Positions 46,962-56,576 of a stretch of DNA of 64,000 nt are shown in pieces. The stretch spans positions 1-64,000 of the forward strand of contig NZ_JABAEF010000017.1 in NCBI RefSeq assembly GCF_023701945.1. The letters run 5' to 3'. Under the pieces are notes generated by a model that had not been told where the DNA came from, ran no database searches, and saw only the letters and a list, made by a program, of their open reading frames with translations. Source of the DNA: Rhizobium sp. CG5. GTDB lineage: Bacteria > Pseudomonadota > Alphaproteobacteria > Rhizobiales > Rhizobiaceae. Positions within the stretch are counted from its first letter, which is position 1. Each line of letters begins with the position of its first letter. Made by a program: the position numbers and the translations under genes.

Positions 46962-47086
46962 TCGATCGACGATGTGCCGACCGTTTGCGTCGCGGAAGAT
47001 GGATCGCTGTTGGCCGTCTACCCCACCACCATTGGCAGCAATGACACGGCCTCACCAACCGGCATGCATAAGGTCAAGGGCGTCTC
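46962..47086 (+). pseudogene. Fragment resembling an L,D-transpeptidase (YkuD/ErfK type)
   Basis: The frame reads SIDDVPTVCVAEDGSLLAVYPTTIGSNDTASPTGMHKVKG, which resembles the segment of YkuD-family proteins that precedes the catalytic HGT/CG region. No catalytic Cys region follows and no start is visible, so this is a short remnant. The match is from memory of the motif (AVYP.TIGS.DTPSPTG.H.V). Confidence 0.4.
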
Positions 47087-47096
47087 CTGTTTTTGG

Positions 47097-47339
47097 CTAT
47101 GCAGAGATCGCCGATGGGCGACTGCCCTGAACTGTGGGAGAGAAGCATTGCGGCTGCATTACAGGATTGGCCACCCGGCGCCGCTTCAACACGTGGGTGC
47201 AGTGAGGGCGAACTACTGTATGAAGCGGCGCGATAGCATTAAGGAGGATAATCGGACCGCCGAGCAGCGCAGCGAACAGGATCGCGGAAAAGAGCAGGCG
47301 GCTGACAATGCGGGTAATCGATTTGCGGTTTATTGACAT
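47097..47339 (-). CDS. Small hydrophobic protein coupled to the RND pump gene
   Basis: Eighty aa. The ATG at 47339 overlaps the stop of the RND pump gene (ATGTCAATAA), so it is translationally coupled. Residues about 11-36 (ISRLLFSAILFAALLGGPIILLNAIA, read loosely) form one membrane segment; the rest is basic and low in recognisable sequence. It may be a genuine small membrane protein of the efflux operon or the truncated start of a lost gene, since the following DNA is debris. Confidence 0.45.
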   Translation of the reverse strand: MSINRKSITRIVSRLLFSAILFAALLGGPIILLNAIAPLHTVVRPHCTHVLKRRRVANPVMQPQCFSPTVQGSRPSAISA

Positions 47340-50300
47340 TGTCCTACTTCGCCGGTTGCGAACGGAGTTGGCGCAATGATGCGAGGCGGGCCCTTCACTT
47401 TCCGAATCAAGCTGTCGATGCAGGAAATGATCACCGGGATAACGATCAGACTGAGAACTGTGGAGCTTATAAGCCCACCGATAACCGCATGTGCCATGGG
47501 AGCCCTCTGTGCGCCGGCCCCGGAAGTTTCCAAGGCAAGGGGCATCATGCCGCAGATCATCGCAAGCGTTGTCATCACGATCGGGCGAAAGCGGACAGCG
47601 CCGGCATTTGCTATGGCCTCGGCAACGGGCAGTCCGCGTTGGCGCTCCCGGTTCGCGAAGTCGACCAGCAATATGCCGTTCTTCGTGACGAGCCCCATCA
47701 ACATGATAAAGCCGATCATCGAGAACATGTTGATGGTGCTTCCGGCAGCCAACAGCCCGATCAACACACCCATCAGCGACAGAGGAAGTGCCGCCATGAT
47801 GGCAAGCGGTTGCAAGAAACTTCCGAACTGCGACGCAAGCACGACGTAGATGAAGATCACTGCCATGATCAGGGCCTTAAGCAGGCTCGCAGCTGCTTTC
47901 TCAACGTCTTCGGCGTCGCCCCCAAATTTGATCCGGTATCCTGCAGGGAGTTCCTGTTTGGCTATGATGGCCTCGAGATCGGCCGTGACGTCACCCATGG
48001 CACGACCCGATATATCGGCGGAGATCAGAACTTCACGTGACTGGTCCAGGCGGCGGATTTCCGATGCAGCCGGAACCAGATCGATGTCAGCAATCTGGTC
48101 GAGCCTCACCATGCGTGGACTTTCACTGTTGGCGGTATCTGGCAATTTGATCAATAAATCGCGGATAGCGGAGACGCTGTCTCGTTGATCCACGGGGAGT
48201 CGAACCACCAAATCGTAAGTTTGACCAAGCGGATCGGACCAGGTTCCGACCTCTTCGCCATCGACGAATGGTGAGAGCATCGCGGAAAGCTCGCGGACGC
48301 CAACACCAAGGTCACCGGCTTGCTCGCGCTTCAGCCGTACCGAGAAAAGCAATTTCCCATCGCTGGCGCTTGAATTGACATCCACTACTCCTGGGATCCG
48401 GCGCATGCCCGCAATCAGCTCTGCTGCGGCTTTTTCCAAGACCGCACGATCATCGCCGAGCAAGCTCAGTTGGATCGGGCTTGCACCGCCACCGAGACCG
48501 GCTTGAATGATGGCGATGTTGATCCCGGGGATCACTGAAAGGCGCTTGCGGATCGGGTCAGCCAGCGTCACGGGAGTTCGATGGCGTTCTTGTTGAGGCA
48601 CAAGACTAAGAATCAATGTCGCGTTGTGTTTGCCTGGATTGCCGCCCGTATTGATCGTCGAATAGGTGGAGGTCAACTCGGGAAATTCACGCAAAGCGGC
48701 TTCAACCTGCTGAAGTTTTGCAGTGGTGTAATCCAGCGATGAGCCCGCTGGAGCGGTTATGTTGATCTGAAACTGTCCCTCGTCCGAAGTCGAAACAAAC
48801 TCAACGCCCACAAGTGGAACCATGAAAATGCTCGCAATGAACACCGCTGTTGTGAGCAAGAGCGTGACCAGGCGATAGCGCAGCGCCCAGCGGATCATCT
48901 TCCGGTAGATGGCGACAATCACCTCAAAACCATTATCGAAGCGCGCGATGGTACGGCCAATCGGGCCGCCAACCGCATTAAGCTCAGCATCTGGGTCATG
49001 CCATATGCTGGAGAGCATGGGGTCGAGCGTAAACGCCACGAACAGCGAAATCATCACCGCTGCGGAGACGGTAACGCCGAACTCATAGAAGAAGCGACCG
49101 ACCATGCCGTCCATGAAGGCAACCGGCAGGAAAACGGCAACAATTGCCGCTGTGGTTGCCATTACGGCAAGCCCGATTTCGTTTGTGCCATCGAGTGCCG
49201 CCTGGAAATGCGACTTACCCATGCGCAGGTGACGGGTAATATTTTCACGGACGACAATGGCGTCATCGACCAGGATGCCGATCGAAAGCGTCAGGGCAAG
49301 CAAACTGAGCATGTTGAGGGTAAAACCCAGGAGATCAATGACAGCGAGTGTGCCGATCATCGAGATTGGCAATGTCAGCGCGGTGATGACGGTGCTTCGC
49401 CACGAATTGAGGAAGAGGAAGACAATGGCGACTGCCAGCGCCGCCCCTTCGATCAAGGTCGATTGAACTTCACTGAGCGACTCCACAATGGGTTTGGATG
49501 CATCCTTGATGATTTGAAACTGCACATCCTTCGGACCCAGGACGACGGTGAGCTGATCAAGCCGTTTGCGCAGCTCGCTTACCACCTGCACGGTGTTTGC
49601 GTCCTGAATCTTAACGAGGTCAATCGCCAACGCCGTCTCACCATCGTACATGGCCCGGCTTTCCAGATCCGCCGGGCCGGTTCTTACCGAGGCCACGTCC
49701 GAAAGGTAAACAGGGAGCCCACCGCGGCGGGCAATCACCAGATCAAGTAATTCCTTGGGCTCCGAGAGCCGACCCTGGATCTGAATAGTGCGTTCGGAGA
49801 GGTCGCTGATGATGCTTCCGGCCGGCCGGTTCCTGTTGCTGCTCTTGATTGCTTCGATCACTTCGTCGGCGCCTACACTAAGAGCGGTCAACCGCGTTTC
49901 GTCGATTTGAATATCGATCTGCTGTTTCTGGCCGCCAACCAGTGTTGCCTGCCCAACGCCGGACACGGTCGCGAGCTCGCGGATCACGCGCTCCTGAACA
50001 AGATTGGTCAATTCGGGCACGCCCAGGGTTGCGGACGTGACGGCAATCGAGAGGATCGGCTCGTCCAACGGATTGAAGCGCGAGACGATGGGCTTGTCGG
50101 CCTCTTCCGGGAACTCTGCGTCAAGGGCTGCGACCTTGTCACGGACGTCTTGCGCCGCGACCGGGCTTTGCACCTCGAGTTGAAAACTCGCCACGACGAC
50201 GGATCGACCTTCGTAGGATGTTGAAGTTACGTCCTCGATACCGCTGATCGTGTTGAGCGCCTCCTCGATCGGCTTGGTTACGTCCATCTCGACAGCTTCG

Positions 50301-50467
50301 GGCGTGGCGCCAGGGTAAGTGGTGGTGACGACCACCACTGGAACATCGACATTTGGAAACTGATCGACCCCCAGCCGATCATACGAGAAGGCGCCGATCA
50401 CCAGCAGAACCACCATCATCATGGTGGCAAAAACCGGATTACCGATGGAAATGCGGGTGAGAAACAT
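47330..50467 (-). CDS. RND-family efflux pump inner-membrane transporter (AcrB/MexB type)
   Basis: About 1045 aa, the normal length for the HAE1/AcrB family. The start at 50467 (MFLTRISIGNPVFATMMMVVLLVIG) opens with the first membrane helix. TM4 contains SIGILVDDAIVVREN with the two proton-relay Asp, and TM10 contains MLMGLVTKNGILLVDFAN with the conserved Lys. The duplicated periplasmic loops carry DQFPNVDVPVVVV and the second-repeat equivalents. It starts 4 bases after the membrane-fusion-protein gene. It exports hydrophobic compounds across both membranes, using an outer-membrane factor not encoded here. Confidence 0.95.
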   Translation of the reverse strand: MFLTRISIGNPVFATMMMVVLLVIGAFSYDRLGVDQFPNVDVPVVVVTTTYPGATPEAVEMDVTKPIEEALNTISGIEDVTSTSYEGRSVVVASFQLEVQSPVAAQDVRDKVAALDAEFPEEADKPIVSRFNPLDEPILSIAVTSATLGVPELTNLVQERVIRELATVSGVGQATLVGGQKQQIDIQIDETRLTALSVGADEVIEAIKSSNRNRPAGSIISDLSERTIQIQGRLSEPKELLDLVIARRGGLPVYLSDVASVRTGPADLESRAMYDGETALAIDLVKIQDANTVQVVSELRKRLDQLTVVLGPKDVQFQIIKDASKPIVESLSEVQSTLIEGAALAVAIVFLFLNSWRSTVITALTLPISMIGTLAVIDLLGFTLNMLSLLALTLSIGILVDDAIVVRENITRHLRMGKSHFQAALDGTNEIGLAVMATTAAIVAVFLPVAFMDGMVGRFFYEFGVTVSAAVMISLFVAFTLDPMLSSIWHDPDAELNAVGGPIGRTIARFDNGFEVIVAIYRKMIRWALRYRLVTLLLTTAVFIASIFMVPLVGVEFVSTSDEGQFQINITAPAGSSLDYTTAKLQQVEAALREFPELTSTYSTINTGGNPGKHNATLILSLVPQQERHRTPVTLADPIRKRLSVIPGINIAIIQAGLGGGASPIQLSLLGDDRAVLEKAAAELIAGMRRIPGVVDVNSSASDGKLLFSVRLKREQAGDLGVGVRELSAMLSPFVDGEEVGTWSDPLGQTYDLVVRLPVDQRDSVSAIRDLLIKLPDTANSESPRMVRLDQIADIDLVPAASEIRRLDQSREVLISADISGRAMGDVTADLEAIIAKQELPAGYRIKFGGDAEDVEKAAASLLKALIMAVIFIYVVLASQFGSFLQPLAIMAALPLSLMGVLIGLLAAGSTINMFSMIGFIMLMGLVTKNGILLVDFANRERQRGLPVAEAIANAGAVRFRPIVMTTLAMICGMMPLALETSGAGAQRAPMAHAVIGGLISSTVLSLIVIPVIISCIDSLIRKVKGPPRIIAPTPFATGEVGQCQ

Positions 50468-50471
50468 GAAC

Positions 50472-51728
50472 TTATTCCATCTTCGCGACTGTGACGACAA
50501 GGCCCGGCTGCAGCTCGGCAAGTGGCGCCCTTACGATCATGTCGCCGGGCGCAAGACCAGAGACCTCGGCCATCTGGTTGTCATCCCACCTTGAGATGAT
50601 GCTCACCGGCTGGCGGATGAGAATGCCGTCCACGAGTTTGAGAACGTGAGCGTCTTTATCGTCTCCCCGAAATGAGGCGACAGGAATGGCAATTGCGTCT
50701 TCGGTCTGCCGGACCAGGATTGAGCCGTGGACAAACATGCCTCCCTTGAAGTGGTAGCCATTGCCTGAAAGACGAATATGGACAGCCACCGAGCGGCTAC
50801 CGTCGTCGGCGACCGGACTGATCCGAGCGACCTTTCCCCTGATCACCTGATTTTGGACGCCATCGACCTGAAGCTCCACGACCTGTCCTTCAGCGACACG
50901 AGTAACCTCTTGCGTCGAAATCAGAACCCTGGCTTCCATATCGCTCACGTCGACAAGGGTGAGAAGTTCCGCGTCTGCCGCGATTTGCGCACCCTGATTG
51001 ACCGAAAGCTTGGATATCACGCCGTCAAAGGGGGCAAGGATCTCGGCATTCTGCAAAGCTGTTCGCGCTATTTCGACGTAGGCGGCAAGGCTATCCAGCC
51101 GGGCTTTTCTTGCCGCAACCTCACTACGTGCTTTGTCGAGCTGCTCTTGGCTTGTAATATGTTTGCTCGATAGCCGCTCAATCCGGTTGAGCGACTGCAT
51201 TGCAAGGATCATTTCGGCCATTGCGCCTTCCTGGTCCGCCTCTTTTTGTTTCAGAGCGGCCTGAAGGTCGGCTGACTCAAACCCGATCAAAACTTCACCC
51301 GCCCTTACGGACTGTCCTTCTCGAATGCTCGAATGGGTAACCCTGCCCCCACTGATGGCGCGCAGTTCTACAAGACGGGAGGGACGAAGTTCGCCCGTTA
51401 CCCTGAGCCGCTCAACAAGCGCGGCCGGCTGAATCTCAGCGACTTCCATTGCCGAGAGTTCGAACGATGATGGCGTGCCACGGATATGCGCGGCCACCAC
51501 CACCTTTTGCAGTCGTTCGTTAGGTCCGCTCGTTCCCCGTGCAGGGCCGATCAAAGCGACGGAGCAATAGACGCTACCAAAAAGCGCCGCTGCTATTATG
51601 AATATTTTCTTCCGTTGGGATGCCATGAAGTCGACCTCTTGTGATAGGGCACCGCGTATCAAGCCGTCTGCTACCGCGTCTGTAGGTGGACGATGAGGTT
51701 CGACAATTGCAGCAGCATTAACCGCCAT
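50472..51728 (-). CDS. RND efflux membrane-fusion (adaptor) protein
   Basis: About 418 aa. The N-terminal 40 residues are cytoplasmic, followed by one membrane anchor (KIFIIAAALFGSVYCSVALI). Then come the lipoyl/barrel-sandwich domain split around an alpha-hairpin (SIREGQSVRAGEVLIGFESADLQAALKQKEAD ... AEILAPFDGVISKLSVNQGAQI) and the beta-barrel and membrane-proximal domains. The start at 51728 (MAVNAAAIVEPH) has GAGG upstream. It is first in the pump operon and divergent from the two-component system at 51799, which probably controls it. Confidence 0.92.
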   Translation of the reverse strand: MAVNAAAIVEPHRPPTDAVADGLIRGALSQEVDFMASQRKKIFIIAAALFGSVYCSVALIGPARGTSGPNERLQKVVVAAHIRGTPSSFELSAMEVAEIQPAALVERLRVTGELRPSRLVELRAISGGRVTHSSIREGQSVRAGEVLIGFESADLQAALKQKEADQEGAMAEMILAMQSLNRIERLSSKHITSQEQLDKARSEVAARKARLDSLAAYVEIARTALQNAEILAPFDGVISKLSVNQGAQIAADAELLTLVDVSDMEARVLISTQEVTRVAEGQVVELQVDGVQNQVIRGKVARISPVADDGSRSVAVHIRLSGNGYHFKGGMFVHGSILVRQTEDAIAIPVASFRGDDKDAHVLKLVDGILIRQPVSIISRWDDNQMAEVSGLAPGDMIVRAPLAELQPGLVVTVAKME

Positions 51729-51798
51729 CTTTTTATCCTCGTAATACTGCTGCAATGTTCCTGGTGACATTGCTGCAAGGACAGGATGCGGGGCTACG
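51729..51798. promoter_or_regulatory. Divergent promoter region between the efflux operon and its two-component system
   Basis: TGCTGCAA occurs as a direct repeat at 51748-51755 and 51771-51778. GCAATGT (51752-51758) pairs with ACATTGC (51767-51773) as an inverted repeat. Direct repeats of this kind suit an OmpR-type regulator, so this is the likely binding site for the response regulator encoded at 51799. Confidence 0.6.
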
Positions 51799-52470
51799 AT
51801 GAGACTTCTGTTGATCGAGGATGAAAGGGAACTGGCGACAGCGCTATCGGCTGCGCTGTCAAAGCACGGGATCGTTACCGATCACACGATGTACCTCGCC
51901 GATGCCCATGAGCTCGTTCTGCAAAATGACTACGACGCCATCCTTCTGGATCGGCGTTTGCCGGACGGAGAGGGACTGACATTCATCCCGATATTAAGGC
52001 GTGCAGGCAATGATACGCCAATCATCGTACTCACTGCCCGAAACGAGCCAATGGAACGGGTTGCGGGCCTCGATTTCGGTGCGGACGATTATCTTGGAAA
52101 ACCGTTTCTGGTTGAGGAGTTGATGGCGCGTGTCCGTGCGCTACTGCGAAGGCCGTCTGGCGTGATCGATCAAGATATCAAGGTTGGACGATTGGCGATC
52201 GACCCATTGAACCTCACTGTCAGAATTGGAAGCGTTACGCTCGAGATCCCGCGCCGGGAGCTTTTGGTTCTCCAGGCGCTTGCAAAACGCAAGGGCAAAA
52301 CCGTTCTTCGGGCCACGCTCGAACAGGCGGTCTATAATTACGAAGAAGAGATACAATCAAACGCACTGGATGCGCACATTTCCAGGCTGCGCAAGAGATT
52401 ATCGGATGTCGATGCGGGCACGACGATTCACAACATCCGCGGTGTCGGCTATCTCCTGAAGGAAGAATAA
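51799..52470 (+). CDS. OmpR-family response regulator
   Basis: A 223-aa protein. The receiver domain (1-115) has the acidic pair E7/D8, phospho-acceptor D51 (DAILLDRRLPDGEG), Thr in VLTAR and Lys in GKPF. The winged-helix DNA-binding domain (about 125-222) ends RLRKRLSDVDAGTTIHNIRGVGYLL. Its stop overlaps the start of the kinase gene (TAATG). It most likely regulates the divergent efflux operon. Confidence 0.94.
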   Translation: MRLLLIEDERELATALSAALSKHGIVTDHTMYLADAHELVLQNDYDAILLDRRLPDGEGLTFIPILRRAGNDTPIIVLTARNEPMERVAGLDFGADDYLGKPFLVEELMARVRALLRRPSGVIDQDIKVGRLAIDPLNLTVRIGSVTLEIPRRELLVLQALAKRKGKTVLRATLEQAVYNYEEEIQSNALDAHISRLRKRLSDVDAGTTIHNIRGVGYLLKEE

Positions 52471-53807
52471 TGGGTGCATACCGATCGACAAACCCATCAC
52501 TTTGGTGGCGCCTAAGCTGGCAACTCAGCCTGGTGATCAGCGCGGTAATCGGTGGTGTGATCGTTGGGCTATCGGCGTACGGCACGATGGTGATGTCGCC
52601 CAACATAGCGATGGAGAGCGAGGTCAAGAACGCTGTTGCCGAATCGATCAGGCGAAATGGCGGCGGCCAGCTTGAACTCGAAGACACCCTCTTAATGCGG
52701 GCGCTGATGGAGGAGAACAGTCATCTGTGGTTTGTAGCGGCCACTGCCGACGGTACCTTCGTCTCTCGGGGAGCTATACCCGCACCATATGTTGCGATCG
52801 TTCCTTTAACCTACCTGTTTGATTCCGCGGATATCCGCGAGGCAGACGGAATAGACGAAATCGCATCGATCGATGATGTTGCGACGCCCCTGGGTGAAGT
52901 GCGCGTATTATTTGGAGGCATAGCCAGCAAAGGCTCGCCGGTGCTTGCGGTGCTCGGGCAAGCCTATCCGATTTATGTATCGCTGCTTGCGATGGCATTG
53001 CCCGCCATATTTATTGCTGTCCCATGGATCGTTCGAAGCGCCCTTGCAAGGATCAGTGATGTTGCGGACAGAGCATCGCAAATTGACCCGCATCGTCAGG
53101 GCAGCCGTCTTCCTGTCGAAGGGATTCCGGGCGAAGTCGCTCCGCTCGTCGCGGCGTTCAACGGCACTCTCGAGAGGCTTGAGACTGAATTCAAAAAACG
53201 CCAGCGGTTCTTGATCGACGCTGCTCATGAGCTCAGAACACCCATCGCCATTATGCAAACGCGCATCGACGGCATGTCAGATGGCCAGGAGCGCACACGC
53301 ATGTTGCAAGATGTGGCGCGCCTCGCCGACACGGCGGAACAGTTGCTTGACTTCGAACGCAACGATCAAGCGGTAGACCTTGATGAAGAGGTCGATCTCG
53401 TTACGATCGCGCGTGCCGTCGTGGCTGACTTTGCGCCTCTCGCGATCGCAGCCGGCTATGAAATTTCATTTCAAAGCGAGGTTGAAGCTCTCCCCCGCAG
53501 GGGCAACAGCATTGCGTTGACCAGGGCGATCGGCAACTTGGTCCGCAATGCGATCGACCATTGCGATGGAAGAGGAACGATTGAGGTCTCGGTCTCCGCG
53601 TCTGGTGAGATCACCGTCGGCGATGAGGGACCTGGCATACCAGTCGAACATCAGGAACTGGTATTCCAACCATTCTACCGCGTTACCCCGAGAAGCCGGG
53701 GCGCGGGGCTTGGTCTAAGCCTAGTGAAGCAGATCGTCAGCAATCATGGCGGACAAGTTAGCATCCAGAGTCATTCAAGCGGCACGAGAGTTACCGTCCG
53801 CCTTTGA
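52470..53807 (+). CDS. Sensor histidine kinase, partner of the response regulator
   Basis: A 445-aa membrane kinase. Two membrane segments (about 18-42 and 165-187) enclose a periplasmic sensor of about 120 residues. A HAMP-like region follows, then the HisKA dimerisation domain with H253 in DAAHELRTPI and an ATP-binding domain with N-box NLVRNAIDHC, G1 DEGPGIP and G2 GAGLGLSLV. The start ATG at 52470 overlaps the regulator stop. The periplasmic sensor position suggests it detects an envelope or drug signal for the RND pump. Confidence 0.93.
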   Translation: MGAYRSTNPSLWWRLSWQLSLVISAVIGGVIVGLSAYGTMVMSPNIAMESEVKNAVAESIRRNGGGQLELEDTLLMRALMEENSHLWFVAATADGTFVSRGAIPAPYVAIVPLTYLFDSADIREADGIDEIASIDDVATPLGEVRVLFGGIASKGSPVLAVLGQAYPIYVSLLAMALPAIFIAVPWIVRSALARISDVADRASQIDPHRQGSRLPVEGIPGEVAPLVAAFNGTLERLETEFKKRQRFLIDAAHELRTPIAIMQTRIDGMSDGQERTRMLQDVARLADTAEQLLDFERNDQAVDLDEEVDLVTIARAVVADFAPLAIAAGYEISFQSEVEALPRRGNSIALTRAIGNLVRNAIDHCDGRGTIEVSVSASGEITVGDEGPGIPVEHQELVFQPFYRVTPRSRGAGLGLSLVKQIVSNHGGQVSIQSHSSGTRVTVRL

Positions 53808-53965
53808 TATGGGCTGGTTCCTTGCTATCTTATCGCTCCCATCACGTTTGCTTCGACATTCGCTCCCGGACGCCCGAAAACTTGCAGGACGATCGCATCT
53901 TGTAATGCTGCCGCAATCCTCGGCTCCGACTGTTATTCCAACATCAATGTTGGAGGCCCGTGAGC

Positions 53966-54862
53966 GTGCAAATCTACAATCAGTTCTTCCGTCGTTTGCT
54001 CGACGCTCTATCAAAGGGCGTTATTTCTGCTCTTCTGACACTCTCCATGACAGTTGCAGTGGCCGGCTGTACATCCGTGCCACTGACGGAAAGTGGAACG
54101 CTGACCTCCTACAGCAATCTGAGCCCTCCCAAGGGCAACTTTGGCAAGAAACGACGGCTTTACGTCGATGGCAAACAATTGGCCCAGATAAAGACGGTTC
54201 GGATCATTCCAACCAGCTTCTCCTTCAATGCTGCATCTCGTATCAAGTTGGAGACCGACCGTGCCCTAGTATCCAATGCGCTGGACCGCGCCCTTTGCGT
54301 CGCATTGAGCGACAAATATGAAATTGTGCCGGCCGGCCAACGAGCGGACCTGACAATCCGTTCTGTCGTTACCGATATTGTGCCGACCAACAAAGGTGTT
54401 GCGGCTGCGGCGACTGTTGCAAGCGTTGGCGGTGGTTTCATGATCCCAAGCGACATTCCTCTTGTCGGCATTCCACGGATACCCATCGGCCTCGGCGGTC
54501 TTGCAGTCGAGGCGGAAGCAACCGATAGTTCCAATGTTCAACGTGCGGCGATGATGTGGAGCCGCGGCGCCAACTTCCTCCAGGACAAGCCGCGCTACTC
54601 GGAGGTCGGCGACGCCTACGGCCTTGCAACCAGATTCGCCAGTGACTTCTCGCGGACATTGATTACAGGCAAGGAACCGAAGATGTTGGATATCTCAGTC
54701 CCTTCGAGAAACCGGATCCAGTCCTGGCTCGGCGGCAAACCGAAATATGCGGCATGCGATGCGTTCGGCCGAGCCCCCGGCATCGTTGGCAAGGTTGCCG
54801 GCAATTACGGCCTTCCGCCGCAATGGACCGACAAGAAACCGAAAAACGTCCCTGCATATTGA
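53966..54862 (+). CDS. DUF3313-like lipoprotein
   Basis: About 298 aa. The signal peptide ends in the lipobox VAGC (Cys about residue 36), so the mature protein is lipid-anchored. The following sequence (SVPLTESGTLTSYSNLSPPKG ... RLYVDGKQLAQIKTVRII ... LTIRSVVTDIVPTNKG) matches DUF3313, an envelope family of unknown function. A GTG at 53960 is only 3 bases from GGAGG; the GTG at 53966 has the better spacing and is preferred. It follows the sensor kinase on the same strand, 158 bases away. The protein may be an envelope factor linked to stress or efflux. Confidence 0.78.
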   Translation: MQIYNQFFRRLLDALSKGVISALLTLSMTVAVAGCTSVPLTESGTLTSYSNLSPPKGNFGKKRRLYVDGKQLAQIKTVRIIPTSFSFNAASRIKLETDRALVSNALDRALCVALSDKYEIVPAGQRADLTIRSVVTDIVPTNKGVAAAATVASVGGGFMIPSDIPLVGIPRIPIGLGGLAVEAEATDSSNVQRAAMMWSRGANFLQDKPRYSEVGDAYGLATRFASDFSRTLITGKEPKMLDISVPSRNRIQSWLGGKPKYAACDAFGRAPGIVGKVAGNYGLPPQWTDKKPKNVPAY

Positions 54863-55277
54863 TCCATCAAATGATGGTCGATTGTCTCGGACCAGCCCGC
54901 TGATAAATCCGCCGAGCAGATTGGCTCTTCATACGGGCTAGGGGCGAAGCAGCGGCCAAATCTTCAGCCAACTTCGCCCACCGTATCTCATGCTGCAGCA
55001 GAGCTCGGATTGAGCCTGCGGCTTCAATAGTGCATCACGCATATTGCATGTAACGCTCCTGTAATTCTCCAAGAGGATCGTTCCAGAAGAAAGAGAATCG
55101 TCTTCGGACAACGGAAAGGAACAAGGATATTACCGCCGATGACAAGCATTTTTGGATCAGGATTATTTCAACTCTACTATCGACAGCGATCATGGCTCTG
55201 GTTCCATCCGCCTTGCTGCCAGACATGGATGATTGTCGAGCTACGTTGCGCAGCATGCGTTTCTGGAGGTTCTGGTC
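54863..55277. other. Intergenic region, nothing recognised
   Basis: About 415 bases. An open frame on the minus strand (55035-55325) has no protein-like sequence and crosses into the Cys-rich gene on the other strand, so it is not called. The stretch probably carries the promoter of the Cys-rich gene. Confidence 0.4.
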
Positions 55278-55718
55278 ATGACGGAGCAGGCAGCCATACG
55301 AAAGGAATCCTCTTCGCCAGCCCAAAGCCTGTTTGACATGCCGAGGCTTGCAGCCCCATTTCTAACGGGCAGGCATTTGCTTCGGTCGATATCATTAACC
55401 CTCAGCCTTACTGTGGGATCCCAAGCTGTTTTGGCAGCTCCCCTATCTCCCGCTGTAAAGGAACAGTGCGGAGTTGAGATCCGATCTAAGTGCCTTCGGC
55501 CATGACGGCTCACCCCTGATGCTATCTCAACATGCGTTGAAGAGAACAAATCAAGCCTGTCGCCGACATGCCAGGCATTCTGGGTCACCGCCCATATGTG
55601 CCAGGTAGAAATGAAGCAGGTTTGCAACGGGTTGAATCCCCTGACCATCAAAGGCTGCTTGAGGAACTCCAGGCAGAAATTCTCTCTGACCTGCCAGGAA
55701 ACGCTAGGCCTTCAGTAA
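55278..55718 (+). pseudogene. Secreted Cys-rich-repeat protein with an in-frame TGA
   Basis: From ATG 55278 the frame encodes an N-terminal extension, a signal peptide (LLRSISLTLSLTVGSQAVLAAP) and a first Cys-rich repeat start (EQCGVEIRSKCLRP). A TGA stands at 55503-55505. The same frame then continues RLTPDAISTCVEENKSSLSPTCQAFW and VTAHMCQVEMKQVCNG... to TAA at 55718. The CxxxIxxxC...CLxxNxxxLSxxC pattern matches the Cys-rich repeat family (PF00839) of small periplasmic proteins. The likely lesion is one base change, for example CGA to TGA. Readthrough cannot be excluded but nothing supports it. Confidence 0.75.
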
Positions 55719-55865
55719 GTCTGCTATCACAGCCAGCGCTGGCGCAGCACTGCGAGTCCTGACGCCGGAGATGTCGGTTAAGTTTATACGTCTTCCGGGG
55801 ATCCCGCCAGGGTAAAGCCGCACCGGTATGTTTTGGGCATCAATTTAGGAGACCTGGAATGAAGA

Positions 55866-56229
55866 ATGGAAAATCAGTCTATGGCGAGGCGAACAATTCT
55901 TGCCCAGTTTTTTGCATACGCCGGCTTCCTCAAGCTGAGCCGGACACCAGAGGCCCTTGCCGCCCTAGGCTGGCACTGGACCGTCGATGTTCCACCCTCG
56001 CTTATCACCTTCATCGGAATCATGGAGGTGTTGCCATCGGCAACATTTCCCGGCAGCATTGCGTATACTGCCATGGCTTACGACTCTCGCCGCGGCAGGC
56101 ATGGTACTCTTGCAATTGGCGGCTGTGGCCTTGCATCTTTCTCGCGGGGAAACGAGAGTGCTTTGGCTCAATGCAATTTTGGTCTTCGTCGCCGGAGCAG
56201 TTGTCTGGGTCGGCGGTTTCACGGCGTAG
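55866..56229 (+). pseudogene. DoxX-like membrane protein, frameshifted
   Basis: The first frame (ATG 55866 or 55881) reads ARRTILAQFFAYAGFLKLSRTPEALAALGW and SLITFIGIMEVL, typical of DoxX-like proteins. After about 56030 the homology moves to another frame (FPAALRILPWLTTLAAAGMVLLQLAAVALHLSRGE... GAVVWVGGFTA, stop 56229). Four hydrophobic segments would be expected in the intact protein of about 120 aa. At least one indel between 56028 and 56060 disrupts it. Confidence 0.78.
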
Positions 56230-56576
56230 CAATTAATGCCATCATGTGGATCGAAACGGACCGACCAGTCGTACGCCGTGAACGCCAACGTGACAGCTTT
56301 TCAGTTCCATGAACGAGATGACATCGGACAACGGGTCCATTTTAGACGATCCCCAAGGATTATTGGACGGCATAGCATAGATCGTCTCCGCGGCGCGGCG
56401 CTCTAAATGCCACCTGGCGTCGTTCTCGTCCCGTTCCTTTAATCGTTGGCGATCTTGGATGTCCTGTGCATGACGAAAGGTTTGCGTTATGCCGTCGTTT
56501 GCGCCATAGACTGTATGATCAAGGGCAATTCCTTGCGTTGCAGGCTCAGCTCATAAGTTCACGAGATTGGAAACGC
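56230..56576. other. Region upstream of the chemosensory operon
   Basis: About 350 bases before the receptor gene. An open frame reaches back to 56466, but the 37 extra residues ([19 protein letters not shown]...) are not receptor-like. The operon promoter should lie here; no consensus element stands out. Confidence 0.45.

Noticed and set aside
55035-55325. 96-codon minus-strand frame
   Set aside because: Runs antisense into the signal-peptide region of the Cys-rich gene and has no protein features.
55503-55505. Selenocysteine or programmed readthrough at the TGA of the Cys-rich gene
   Set aside because: The TGA falls between CLRP and RLTP rather than at a conserved Cys, and no SECIS-like hairpin directly after it was seen.
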